The notes under the pieces are model-generated. The model was not told where the DNA came from and searched no databases. It saw only the letters and a list, made by a program, of their open reading frames with translations. Shown piece by piece: positions 40,435-49,260 of a DNA stretch of 64,000 nt. The DNA is from Desulfitobacterium dichloroeliminans LMG P-21439 (GTDB lineage Bacteria; Bacillota; Desulfitobacteriia; Desulfitobacteriales; Desulfitobacteriaceae). Position 1 is the first letter of the stretch. Each line of letters begins with the position of its first letter. Both the position numbers and the translations under genes were made by a program. The stretch covers positions 2,146,001 through 2,210,000 of the forward strand of contig NC_019903.1 in NCBI RefSeq assembly GCF_000243135.2, written 5' to 3'.

Positions 40435-40704
40435 ATGTATGAATTAAAAAACCACACCGAAAGTGTGGTACAACATGTTCTCAAAGAGTATATGGAAAAA
40501 TATCAATTACCCTGCGCTTGTGAGCTTTGTCAAGCCGATATTAAAGCTCTTTCCTTAAACCAGTTACCCAGCAGATACTATGTTTCTCTCCGTGGAGAAA
40601 TATTGACCCAATGGGAGGCAGATTCCCTGCCAGATAAAGCTCGAGTTATTTCCGCTATTGTTAATGCTGCCCAGCGCGTGGCAGAAACACCCTCACACTC
40701 CTAA
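40435..40704 (+). CDS. comFB: ComFB-like protein
   Basis: 89 residues of the late-competence ComFB family: HTESVVQHVLKEYMEKYQLP, then the Cys motif CACELC with C-x-C-x2-C, then NQLPSRYYVSLRGEIL. B. subtilis ComFB is small and Zn-bound, and cyanobacterial and bacillar relatives bind cyclic dinucleotides. It stands alone here, without comFA or comFC. The ATG follows AGAGGAGGCAG. A regulatory role, perhaps with the HD-GYP c-di-GMP enzyme, is inference. Confidence 0.88.
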   Translation: MYELKNHTESVVQHVLKEYMEKYQLPCACELCQADIKALSLNQLPSRYYVSLRGEILTQWEADSLPDKARVISAIVNAAQRVAETPSHS

Positions 40705-40724
40705 TCCGAAGCTGTACATCTAGA

Positions 40725-40841
40725 CTAACTGCTAATGATGATTAAGATTATAACCAAAAATTGAATGATTAATGCCGCGACTTTAAAAGGTGAGTTCACT
40801 GTAAACTGTACTTTAATTGGAACGCTCTCTACTTTTTCCAT
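40725..40841 (-). CDS. Small membrane protein
   Basis: A 38-residue frame, starting MEKVESVPIKVQFTVNSPFK and ending in a hydrophobic helix, VAALIIQFLVIILIIIS. AAAGGAGAG lies a few bases before the ATG. One membrane helix with an N-terminal cytoplasmic or membrane-associated part is expected. It converges on comFB; too short for family assignment. Confidence 0.55.
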   Translation of the reverse strand: MEKVESVPIKVQFTVNSPFKVAALIIQFLVIILIIISS

Positions 40842-41003
40842 CCTGCTCTCCTTTTAGTCTCTCATTACTTAATTTCTACTCTAATTGCACCAAATTAAAA
40901 AATTGCACTTACTCGCCATGAAATGGTCTCTACTATTTATATTCCTTTTCCTATCTGCATGTGAGATATCATCTTCTCAACTCGTGTAAAGTGAGGTATT
41001 GTT

Positions 41004-41678
41004 TTGCTCGATCCAAAAACACTTAGACGTTTTAGTCTATTCACAGCCCTACCTGATGAAGATTTAGCACCTATTTTGCCTCTTTTCAAAACCCGGAAAT
41101 ATCGCAAAGGGCAAGTTCTCTTTATTGAAGGAGAAATCGGCTCAGAGGTTTATTTTATCCTCGAAGGTCAAGTAAAGCTCAGCAAGACCTTGCCTAATGG
41201 TGATGAACAAATTCTTGATTGGTGCGGTCCCAGCGACAGCCTCGCAGATATACTCTTGGTTGAACCCGGTTCCTATCCAGCGACTGCAGAGGCACTGAAA
41301 GATAGTACACTTCTGGTGTTGCCCAATCAAGGGGTGGTTGGGATTTTAGAAAGTCATCCTCATTTAGCAGTAGCACTCATTCGCAAGCTCAATATGCGTT
41401 TACGAATGAATCAAGAGTTCATCCGCGTTTTGACGAGCCGTTCTACGGCAGGGATTTTGGCAATGCTCTTACTCCGCCTAGCCAAGCCAGCTACTGCCCT
41501 CGGACAACCCATTTACTACGATGCCACACTTACTAACAAGGACTTAGCCAGTATGATTGGTACTTCAAGGGAATTGGTTAATCGCACTCTTAATCAATGG
41601 AAGAAATCCGATATTATCCGCCAAAATGAGGATCGTATTGAAATTCTGCGCCCTCATGAATTAGCGGATTGGCCATGA
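41004..41678 (+). CDS. Crp/Fnr-family transcription regulator
   Basis: 224 residues, TTG start behind GTGAGGT. The cyclic-nucleotide-binding beta-roll (RKYRKGQVLFIEGEIGSEVY) is followed by a dimer helix and the winged-helix domain with recognition helix TSRELVNRTLNQWKKS. The cysteines needed for an FNR [4Fe-4S] cluster or for CprK-type redox sensing are missing (one Cys only, DWCGP), so the effector is probably a small molecule. Its 3' end overlaps the convergent gene by 18 bp. An inverted repeat TAATT-N6-AATTA (40882-40897) lies upstream. Confidence 0.92.
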   Translation: MLDPKTLRRFSLFTALPDEDLAPILPLFKTRKYRKGQVLFIEGEIGSEVYFILEGQVKLSKTLPNGDEQILDWCGPSDSLADILLVEPGSYPATAEALKDSTLLVLPNQGVVGILESHPHLAVALIRKLNMRLRMNQEFIRVLTSRSTAGILAMLLLRLAKPATALGQPIYYDATLTNKDLASMIGTSRELVNRTLNQWKKSDIIRQNEDRIEILRPHELADWP

Positions 41679-42530
41679 GGCAAGTGGGCGAGGGCCTGTT
41701 GATATCTCCATATCTAAGGAACGAAGACCGTTCCAAGCATCTTCCCAAGACAATTCGGGATTACGCCGCCAAAAAACCATGGCGGCTCTTACTTTTTCTA
41801 TACTGCTTTCTTGTGGTAACAGGCGAAGATAACTTTTTCCGCCCCAGGCCTTCACCCATTCCGTATAACAGAGCTGGTACTCCGGGTTTGCTTTCTTCAT
41901 ATGTTTCAGAGCAAAAAAGGAGGCAATACCTATTAAAGTCGAATCTTCATTTCCTCGACTAAAGGGTTGACCATCTAAATCCTGACCGCCAATAATCAAC
42001 AAACTATAGAGTAGATGAATACGCACGACTTGTCGCACAATCTCTGGATTCAATTTTAAAATCTCGGCGAGCCTTCCTAAGGGACGCAGAAAAATCTTAG
42101 CACAGGGTTCAGAATATGAAATCTGAGCAAACACGGATAAGGGTAGAGGAAAAAGGTCGTCCATGCCTGACTCCGCTAATTTGGATATCAATTCATTTTC
42201 CATGTGAGATACTTTTCGGTCCTGTTGTTGAATTTTTTGGGAAGTTTCGCGGAGGAAGGATTCTGCTTCTTTCGGCTGCTCGGGCAGCTCCTCCAGCCAT
42301 TCTCTTATACGAGCTCGCCGAGGCAAAATGATCTCCAGCAGAGTAGCCGTTTCCTGATGGAGGGTTTTAAATCCTTTTTTGATTTCCTCTGGATTGCGGT
42401 AAAGTCCCCGCATGAGCGTTTCGGCACCATGGGGTACCTCCATAGTTTCATCAAAGCGTATCACCGCTTCTCCATTTCTTTCCGGAAAGCGAAGCCCCAT
42501 AGCTTCTTCGGCCTCTAGGCGCAATGACAT
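41661..42530 (-). CDS. Hypothetical protein
   Basis: 289 residues, soluble and largely helical, with charged N-terminal half (ILPRRARIREWLEELPEQPK) and a C-terminal half containing IHLLYSLLIIGGQDLDGQPF and AMVFWRRNPELSWEDAWNGL. No known domain, signal peptide or metal motif recognised. GGGGGAG precedes the ATG. The overlap with the convergent Crp gene suggests mutual antisense effects at the 3' ends. Confidence 0.65.
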   Translation of the reverse strand: MSLRLEAEEAMGLRFPERNGEAVIRFDETMEVPHGAETLMRGLYRNPEEIKKGFKTLHQETATLLEIILPRRARIREWLEELPEQPKEAESFLRETSQKIQQQDRKVSHMENELISKLAESGMDDLFPLPLSVFAQISYSEPCAKIFLRPLGRLAEILKLNPEIVRQVVRIHLLYSLLIIGGQDLDGQPFSRGNEDSTLIGIASFFALKHMKKANPEYQLCYTEWVKAWGGKSYLRLLPQESSIEKVRAAMVFWRRNPELSWEDAWNGLRSLDMEISTGPRPLASWPIR

Positions 42531-42669
42531 TTAGACTCCCCCTTGGCCAGTTCTTGTTTCATCATATGGCCTTTGTGGCTTCCTCATGCCATAATTTTTG
42601 TAGAACCTTGCATAATTTGACCCTTGGAGTTGGGTTTGTTAAAATAAGTAAAACTCCGGAAGAAATGAG

Positions 42670-44931
42670 ATGATTTTCATGACTGAACGCAAATATCACG
42701 GCTTAACCTTAGATTTGTTTCAAGAAGAAGCCTTAGATGCCATTGATGCCGGAAAATCCGTGATCGTCGCTGCTCCCACAGGAACAGGAAAAACTCTAGT
42801 TGCCGATTATTTAGTCGAAAAAGTCATGTCCGAAGGACGACGAATTATTTACACCGCACCTATTAAAGCACTAAGCAACCAAAAGTTTAAGGATTATAAA
42901 GCACTATTTGGGGTTGAAAATGTCGGTATTCTTACCGGTGATGTAGTACTCAATTCGGAAGCTCCTTTACTTATTATGACAACTGAGATTTTTAGAAATC
43001 AAGTGATTACGAACGACCCTACCTTACAATCCGTGTCCTACATCATTTTCGATGAGATTCATTGGCTTAACGATGAGGAGCGAGGTACTGTCTGGGAAGA
43101 GTCCATTATTTTAGCTCCGTCTCACATGAAGCTATTGGGCTTGAGTGCTACCATTGCCAATGCTCATCAACTGGTAGAGTGGATAGGAACCATTCGCCAA
43201 GAGGATGTCGCTTTGATTGAGGAACATCGTCGCATTGTTCCTTTAGAGTACTATTATTTTTCTAAGGATACCGGTCTAATCACCTATGATAAACTCTGGA
43301 AGTATTATCGCCAAAGAATTAAATCCGCCGAGCCTCAAGAAGGTAGTTTGTTTGCCCCAACCAGTCATATTGATTTAATAAAAGTCATTCAAAAACACTA
43401 TCTGCCCGCTCTCTACTTTGTTTTCAGTCGCAAACAGTGTGCTGATAAGGCCTCGGAATTGGCCATTTTAACCAATTATTTAAAGCCTGAAGAAAGAAAT
43501 CAAGTAGAGGATGCTTTTCTAGATCATTTTGGCCCGGAAGAAGAATGGTCAGCCTCCACTCGATTGCTACGACGGCTTGCCGTCAAAGGTATTGCCTTTC
43601 ACCATGCGGGGCTTATACCCTCGCAAAAAGTCCTGGTTGAGGAGCTTTTCCTTAAACGTCTTATTCATGTCCTTTATTGTACTGAAACTTTCAGTGTGGG
43701 AATCAATTACCCGGTTCGTTCTGTTTGTTTCGATAGCCTTAATAAATTCGATGGTCGTAACTTTCGCTCCTTGGCTAATCACGAATTTTTTCAAATGTCC
43801 GGGCGGGCGGGCCGTCGGGGATTAGATGAGCGCGGTTATTCCTTTGCTTTAGTAGATCTAAATTATATGGAAAAAAGCCCCCCTCCCCGCTTCAATATGG
43901 ACCGTTTAGAACCGCTTACCAGTCAGTTTAAATTAAGCTTTAACACGGTCTTGAATCTTCAACTTACCCTTACACTTGAGCAAATCCAAATCTATTTTCA
44001 GAAAAGCTTTGCCGCTCACAGTAATCTACAGACCCACGGCTATCTGGTTGCTGAGCTAGCTCAACTGGAGGAGGAGTTTGGCAAGAAAGGCGAACATGTC
44101 TGTAAACATGCTGACAGCTATACCTGTCCCGTCAAATACCTCCCGAAAAAGACAGAATTAGACCGTCTTAAGCGATCCTATCACGCTTTAGGACCACGGC
44201 GCCAAAATCGAGTCTACGGACGAGAGATGGCCCGCAAAATAAAAAATTGGGAAAAGCTATTATCCCATGTCCCGCAAAAATGTCCTAACTCAAAATTAGA
44301 TCTTTGCGAGAAAGAAAATAAACAGCGCCGAAAATTGCAGCAAAGCATGGTCGATATCCGTAAAGAGCTGAAGGCCTTACCCGGCCAAGACTATTTCTTT
44401 AATGAATTCCAATATAAAAAGAATCAATTGATTCAGCTGGGATATATCCGTGATGACGAGTTACTCCCCCGCGGAGAATGCGCGTGCCATATCTACGTCC
44501 AGGAATTATTAGTCACGGAGTTAATTTTTTCTGATGTATTCGATACCTTGAACGACGACCAATTAAATGCTTTGCTTTCAGCTATTGATTTTGAGGCTCG
44601 TAAAAATGATTATTTCCAAAGGTTACCCGTCTTAGATTGGACACCCGTCCAAGAACTATCCAGTTATATTCAAAGCGTCTGTGGCACAGATTCAGTACGC
44701 TATGATCCAAGGGTATCGGTCATTGTCTACTCATGGAGTCAAGGTCTTTCTTTTCCGGAGGTACAGCGACTATCCAATCTGGATGAAGGGGATATCATCT
44801 CCGTTATTCGTCGCACTATTGACTTACTCCGTCAAATGCGGGATGCCGTCAAGGAACCGGCATTGCTTCAGCGTTTGAAAGTTTGTATGGATAAACTTGA
44901 TCGTGATGAAGCGTCAGTATTAGCCCTTTAA
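42670..44931 (+). CDS. Ski2/Mtr4-like DEAD/DEAH-box helicase
   Basis: 753 residues. Superfamily 2 motifs in order: Walker A APTGTGKTL (about residue 38), APIKALSNQK, TTEIFRNQ, DEIHWLND, LSATIANAHQ, FHHAGLIP and QMSGRAGRRG. These place it with Ski2-like RNA helicases (cyanobacterial/Firmicute branch). The C-terminal half contains unusual cysteines, VCKHADSYTC, KCPNSKLDLC and ECACH, suggestive of a metal site. The substrate may be RNA. The ATG at 42670 is 7 nt after GGAAG; an ATG at 42679 is an alternative. It is monocistronic or co-transcribed with the small gene downstream. Confidence 0.9.
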   Translation: MIFMTERKYHGLTLDLFQEEALDAIDAGKSVIVAAPTGTGKTLVADYLVEKVMSEGRRIIYTAPIKALSNQKFKDYKALFGVENVGILTGDVVLNSEAPLLIMTTEIFRNQVITNDPTLQSVSYIIFDEIHWLNDEERGTVWEESIILAPSHMKLLGLSATIANAHQLVEWIGTIRQEDVALIEEHRRIVPLEYYYFSKDTGLITYDKLWKYYRQRIKSAEPQEGSLFAPTSHIDLIKVIQKHYLPALYFVFSRKQCADKASELAILTNYLKPEERNQVEDAFLDHFGPEEEWSASTRLLRRLAVKGIAFHHAGLIPSQKVLVEELFLKRLIHVLYCTETFSVGINYPVRSVCFDSLNKFDGRNFRSLANHEFFQMSGRAGRRGLDERGYSFALVDLNYMEKSPPPRFNMDRLEPLTSQFKLSFNTVLNLQLTLTLEQIQIYFQKSFAAHSNLQTHGYLVAELAQLEEEFGKKGEHVCKHADSYTCPVKYLPKKTELDRLKRSYHALGPRRQNRVYGREMARKIKNWEKLLSHVPQKCPNSKLDLCEKENKQRRKLQQSMVDIRKELKALPGQDYFFNEFQYKKNQLIQLGYIRDDELLPRGECACHIYVQELLVTELIFSDVFDTLNDDQLNALLSAIDFEARKNDYFQRLPVLDWTPVQELSSYIQSVCGTDSVRYDPRVSVIVYSWSQGLSFPEVQRLSNLDEGDIISVIRRTIDLLRQMRDAVKEPALLQRLKVCMDKLDRDEASVLAL

Positions 44932-44981
44932 CATGCATAACTATTCCAAGAAATGCTCATAATTGTCTTGAGGTGATGTAC

Positions 44982-45386
44982 TTGGAATATGTGGTTTGTT
45001 TAAAAAAGGAAATGGAGCTTTTTAGTGAGCAAGAGGCACAGCAGAGGTACCTTGAGCTTGTTGCCATGGGGTACAAAGAGAAAGATATTCTTCTAGCCGC
45101 GCCCGTCCCCGTGCAAATTCATCTCAATATGGGAAAAAACACTGGGACCCAAGCTAATCCGGCCATGTACTCTGGGGTGGACAATGGATTCCAAAACACT
45201 ACTACGCCCGGATACCCCATGTCTATGCACAGCTATGAAACACAAGTCGACCAGAATGCAACCATGACTATGGCAACAGATAGTGCTGGGTATGAACCTG
45301 TACAAACCGGCATGGATATGTCCTTGTTTAGAAACACCGGTGAGCTAGAATCAACTGATGAACTTCCTTCAGACACCATAAGTTAA
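44982..45386 (+). CDS. Hypothetical protein with Thr/Met/Gln-rich C-terminus
   Basis: About 134 residues from a TTG at 44982 (GAGGTGAT lies 4-6 nt before it; GTG 44973 and ATG 44976 overlap that site). The N-terminal ~45 residues form a likely structured head (ELFSEQEAQQRYLELVAMGY) resembling general-stress/YflT-type folds. The remaining residues are low-complexity, rich in Thr, Met, Gln, Asn and Gly, and probably disordered. No function assigned. It is 50 nt downstream of the helicase, possibly co-transcribed, and ends at a bidirectional terminator. Confidence 0.62.
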   Translation: MEYVVCLKKEMELFSEQEAQQRYLELVAMGYKEKDILLAAPVPVQIHLNMGKNTGTQANPAMYSGVDNGFQNTTTPGYPMSMHSYETQVDQNATMTMATDSAGYEPVQTGMDMSLFRNTGELESTDELPSDTIS

Positions 45387-45428
45387 AAACCAAAGATGAA
45401 CTCACTTACATGAGTTCATCTTTGGTTT
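45387..45428. terminator. Bidirectional terminator before rubredoxin
   Basis: AAACCAAAGATGAACTCA and TGAGTTCATCTTTGGTTT form a perfect 18-bp stem with a 6-nt loop between two convergent genes. Confidence 0.92.
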
Positions 45429-45433
45429 ATGTA

Positions 45434-45598
45434 TTATTCTTCAACGACTTCAAACTGGTCTTTGCTTACTCCGCAAGTTGGGCAAACCCAATCCTCAGGA
45501 ATATCCTCGAAAGCTGTACCAGGTGCAACACCGGAATCCGGGTCTCCTACTGCTGGATCATATACATACTGACAAATAGTGCATACATACTTTTTCAT
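45434..45598 (-). CDS. Rubredoxin
   Basis: 54 residues, starting [20 protein letters not shown], with the second iron pair in [13 protein letters not shown]. The two C-x2-C pairs bind one Fe(S-Cys)4 centre; the conserved Tyr, Asp-Pro and Trp-Val-Cys-Pro residues are all in place. It carries electrons in anaerobes, often to rubrerythrin or superoxide reductase, neither of which is adjacent. GAAGGGATG precedes the ATG. Monocistronic. Confidence 0.96.
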   Translation of the reverse strand: MKKYVCTICQYVYDPAVGDPDSGVAPGTAFEDIPEDWVCPTCGVSKDQFEVVEE

Positions 45599-45696
45599 AT
45601 TATTCATCCCTTCTCATTTAATTCGTGACATAAATCTTTAGAAGTTACCTTTATATTATGTCCATACTCTATATTATCATCTCATATATAGGTTGC

Positions 45697-46149
45697 CTAG
45701 ATTGAGTTTCCATAAAACGAAATCCTGTAGTGATTCCACATGTACTTGCGGAAATTTTCCGTACATTGGCAAGGAGATTCGTGCTCACAAAAACCTACTT
45801 CCAGTTTACCTAAGAGATGGTGATAGAGTATATGAACATTGATATAAACATGCTCAGATAACTTGCGCACCTTTAGATATTGCTTCAGAGCAAGAAAAAA
45901 TCCTACAAACGAGAGAATACTCAACAAAGAAGAGAGTTCGATAGTTGGAGGAAACATCACACTCCCTAGACATAAAAAGCCTAAGGAAATTACAGCCATT
46001 ACCCAAGCCACTTCCCGATGTCTAGCGCTCTGGAGTTCCCGATATCGACTTAAAAACTCCAAAAGCAATCCTCTCAAATGGCTCGGCACACTATGTGATT
46101 CAACAGGATTCCAGCTATTACTGGATACTTGTTGCACAAAAACTCCCAC
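45697..46149 (-). CDS. Hypothetical membrane protein
   Basis: 150 residues, GTG start behind AGGAGAGGG. Two adjacent membrane helices (about residues 48-68 and 75-90) lie between cytoplasmic ends. The C-terminus has C-x5-C-x-C (EHESPCQCTENFRKY region). A helix-helix-hairpin with flanking charged parts is expected, with both termini inside. No family recognised. Confidence 0.65.
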   Translation of the reverse strand: MGVFVQQVSSNSWNPVESHSVPSHLRGLLLEFLSRYRELQSARHREVAWVMAVISLGFLCLGSVMFPPTIELSSLLSILSFVGFFLALKQYLKVRKLSEHVYINVHILYHHLLGKLEVGFCEHESPCQCTENFRKYMWNHYRISFYGNSI

Positions 46150-46197
46150 GACCTATTCCCTCTCCTTTTCTAAATACCGGAAGATCTCATTTCATGA

Positions 46198-46893
46198 TTA
46201 AAGATCTCTCGCAATGATACGCTGTGCTAAGTCAGCAAGATCCCCCGTGTATGTTGTTTTGATCCCTTCCATGGTATCCCCAACATAGAAGGTTTTCATG
46301 CCGATTTCTTGGGCCACTAAATCTTCTACTGGATGGTTACCTACCATTAAGCATTCACTTGGGTCCAGTTCAAGATTCTGAGCTAACTCCCTATAGAATC
46401 CAATGTGGGGTTTACAAAAATGAAAAGACTCAATAGAAGGAATCACTTGAAACATTTGCGGTGTTAAACCCGCCCAACGAATCCGCTCTTCGATGGCTAA
46501 CAGTGGCATCACTGGATTAGCAGCAATAGCAACCTTATATCCTCCTTCTAGAGCACTCGTCACGGCTTCTTTCCCATGCTGATTAATCTTAACTAAGTAA
46601 CTTAACGCCGGAAAATCAGTTGCATAAAAAGCCTCGAATATGGGCCATAAAGTGTTATAGGTTAGACCTGTCCCTTTTGTAAAATCGGCAATGAACACTT
46701 GCAAGTTAGTCTTTCCCTCTTGAGGTTGTTTAATCATAACCTCAGTAGAACGGCTGAGTTGCTTAGCGAATTTCTCAGGTGAAAGAAGACTCTTAAATCG
46801 AGGAGCTAAAAGCCCCACATAGTTCTTCATGAATTCCTCTTGGTTCATCAAAGTCAAGGTTCCGTCTAAGTCAAAAAAAATTGCTTTAATCAT
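46198..46893 (-). CDS. HAD-superfamily hydrolase
   Basis: 231 residues. Motif I FFDLDGTLT, motif II IAANP (Ser/Thr replaced by Ala-Asn context), and motifs III/IV KPHIGFYRE and VGNHPVEDLVAQE are seen. It is likely a small phosphatase of the subgroup I with a four-helix cap; the substrate is unknown. Motif II normally carries Ser/Thr, so AANPVMP is slightly atypical. AGGAGGA precedes the ATG. Monocistronic, downstream of a hairpin after lutB-lutA. Confidence 0.88.
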   Translation of the reverse strand: MIKAIFFDLDGTLTLMNQEEFMKNYVGLLAPRFKSLLSPEKFAKQLSRSTEVMIKQPQEGKTNLQVFIADFTKGTGLTYNTLWPIFEAFYATDFPALSYLVKINQHGKEAVTSALEGGYKVAIAANPVMPLLAIEERIRWAGLTPQMFQVIPSIESFHFCKPHIGFYRELAQNLELDPSECLMVGNHPVEDLVAQEIGMKTFYVGDTMEGIKTTYTGDLADLAQRIIARDL

Positions 46894-47015
46894 AGTTCCT
46901 CCTAGATCACCTTAGGTCAAGAGGGAGCAGTTGCACTGACACAACTTCTCCCCATATTTTGTATATATATTTTACCACAAAAACAAAGAAACAAGGAAAT
47001 ATTTCTAGTCAAATG

Positions 47016-47052
47016 ATCAAAAAGCACTGCTTTTGAGCAGTGCTTTTGATCT
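47016..47052. terminator. Terminator after the lut operon
   Basis: GATCAAAAAGCACTGCT and AGCAGTGCTTTTGATC pair around TTTG, giving a stem of about 15 bp with a T run in the 3' arm on both strands. It lies about 55 nt past the lutB-lutA stop. Confidence 0.9.
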
Positions 47053-47106
47053 ATCAACCTATTTTATCGTCAACACTTTTCTTAAAATTGGCAACTTCGC
47101 TTTGGA

Positions 47107-49260
47107 TCATCTGTTCTTTTGCCGCTTTTCCAATAGTAATTGTGCCGTATGCTTAACTTTCACGTTCAGATCGGTTTGATCCAATCCACCAGAAATTTGC
47201 ATGAGACATCCCGGGCAATCTACAGCTACGACTTCAGCCCCTGTGGCTTCAATATTGCGGAGTTTTCTCTCCAAAATCGGCCCAGACATTTCGGGGAACT
47301 TAATGGAATATGATCCTGCGAATCCACAGCAACGATCTGACTCGTTCATCTCTACAAGATCAACACCTTTTATATTGGAGAGGATATTACGTGGTTCTTG
47401 AATAACATTCATCTTACGCCTTAAGTGACAGGAGTCATGATAGGTGACTTTCAAAGGTACCCCGTCTCCATCCTCTTCCAAACCACCTAAAATCGATAGA
47501 AGCTTTGAGAAGTCCATTGATTTCTTGCTGAGCTCTTCGGCGCGCTTAAACATGGCCGGATCGTCAGCAAGCAGCTCTTTAAAGCTATCAATAAGGGCAT
47601 GGGTACAGGTCGGGCAGGCTGAGACCACGTAATCTACACTTTCAGCATTCATCGCTTCAATATTCATGACTGCCAATTTTCGAGCATTCTTGCGATCGCC
47701 CATATAGGTTGCCGGTGCGCCACAGCAAGATTGTCCTTCGGGGAAAATTACTTTATACCCTTTTTCATTTAAAACCTTAACAACACCTTCGCCAATTTTA
47801 GGATACACGAAGTCGACAAGGCAACCACCAAAGAATGCTACCGTACCTTGGGGATTCTTGATATCTTGATCAATCTTCTTAATTACATCACGAAAAGGTA
47901 CATCAGCGACGGTAGGCAAGCTCCGCTTATCGGTTAAGCCTGACAAGAAGAAAGGTAAGTGGCGAATCATCGGCTGACCCTTAGAAATGGGCAGTTGGGC
48001 TTTCGAAGCAACTCGTAAAAGGGAATGGAATAAGCGACGGTTGGATACAACATCCAAAATAAATTTCGGTGTTACGGCCAAGCCCTTTTGATCACCAATC
48101 CGATTCCGAATCTCAAGAATCATGCCGGGAATATCCAGCTTACCGGCACAGACTTCCGTACATTTTCCGCATTGGAGACAGAGATTCTGTGGATTTTCCG
48201 CATCCTTTTCTGAGTTAAGAAAAGCGGTTAAGATAGTTCCAATGCCTCCGGTATAAATATGCCCGTAAACATGTCCGCCAACCAGTTGGAAAGCAGGACA
48301 TACATTTAAACAGGCCGCGCAGCGAATACATTGGAAGGTTTGCTTAAATTGCTCATCTGCGTACATTTTGCGGCGTCCATTGTCCATTAAGATGATATGA
48401 AATTCCTTATCTTGAACGGACCCGTCTGGATAATAAGTTGGATTAGGACCTGTAATCATGGTCACATAGCTAGTCAGCTGTTGAGCTGTGCCATTACGCG
48501 GCAAAGTCTGCAAAATATAGCCGGCATCTTCGAATTTAGGAACAAATTTCTCAAGTCCCACTAGGAAAACATGAACCCGAGGCATTGTCGAAGTCAAACG
48601 GGCGTTTCCCTCATTAGTTACCATCATTAGAGTTCCAGTCTCAGCGACGGCAATATTAGCTCCGGAAATTCCCATATCAGCTTCCATGAATTTCTTGCGC
48701 ATTTCTGCCCGTGCGGTTTTGACAAGCTTGGTGATAACAGGGTCATTATGATAGCTAAGGTTATCATTAAATGTATCAGCCACTTGCTCTTTGGTCATAT
48801 GGATAGCGGGCATAACCATATGGGAGGGCTTTTGTCCCGCTAATTGAATAATCCATTCTCCTAAGTCTGTTTCTTGAACGTCAAAGCCCTCGTTGATTAA
48901 TGCATCATTAAGATGAATCTCCTCAGAGGCCATTGACTTGGATTTAACAATGTTCTTCACTTGCTGTTGTCTCGCCAGTTCGATGATATACTTCTTGGCA
49001 TCATCTCCGGTTTCAGCACGGAAAACTTTCGCACCTCTAGCCATTGCTGCCTTCTCAAATTGGTCCATCATCTCATCGAGATGCTCGGCAGCGTAGGATT
49101 TTACTTCAACGACCTTTTCACGAAGATTTTCAAAATCGTAGCCTTGGTAGGCTTGCTCGCGGTTCTTACCATAAACGTCACCAAAACGACCTAATGCTCC
49201 ACGGAGAATAGGATTCTCCAAAGCATCCTCAACTCTCTTTTTAAAATTTGCATCAGCCAT
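47107..49260 (-). CDS. lutB: LutB-LutA fusion: LUD/Fe-S/CCG oxidoreductase
   Basis: 717 residues. An N-terminal LUD (DUF162) domain (about 70-300), two ferredoxin-type clusters (CIRCAACLNVCP and CLQCGKCTEVCAG, about 315-375), then two CCG domains (SCCGAPATYM and RCCGFAGSYS). In B. subtilis LutA (CCG) and LutB (LUD+Fe-S) are separate; here they are fused, as in Desulfovibrio L-lactate dehydrogenase LldEF. It should oxidise L-lactate (or a related 2-hydroxyacid) to the keto acid on the cytoplasmic face. It overlaps lutC by 8 bp. GGGGAGGGTG precedes the ATG. Confidence 0.9.
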   Translation of the reverse strand: MADANFKKRVEDALENPILRGALGRFGDVYGKNREQAYQGYDFENLREKVVEVKSYAAEHLDEMMDQFEKAAMARGAKVFRAETGDDAKKYIIELARQQQVKNIVKSKSMASEEIHLNDALINEGFDVQETDLGEWIIQLAGQKPSHMVMPAIHMTKEQVADTFNDNLSYHNDPVITKLVKTARAEMRKKFMEADMGISGANIAVAETGTLMMVTNEGNARLTSTMPRVHVFLVGLEKFVPKFEDAGYILQTLPRNGTAQQLTSYVTMITGPNPTYYPDGSVQDKEFHIILMDNGRRKMYADEQFKQTFQCIRCAACLNVCPAFQLVGGHVYGHIYTGGIGTILTAFLNSEKDAENPQNLCLQCGKCTEVCAGKLDIPGMILEIRNRIGDQKGLAVTPKFILDVVSNRRLFHSLLRVASKAQLPISKGQPMIRHLPFFLSGLTDKRSLPTVADVPFRDVIKKIDQDIKNPQGTVAFFGGCLVDFVYPKIGEGVVKVLNEKGYKVIFPEGQSCCGAPATYMGDRKNARKLAVMNIEAMNAESVDYVVSACPTCTHALIDSFKELLADDPAMFKRAEELSKKSMDFSKLLSILGGLEEDGDGVPLKVTYHDSCHLRRKMNVIQEPRNILSNIKGVDLVEMNESDRCCGFAGSYSIKFPEMSGPILERKLRNIEATGAEVVAVDCPGCLMQISGGLDQTDLNVKVKHTAQLLLEKRQKNR

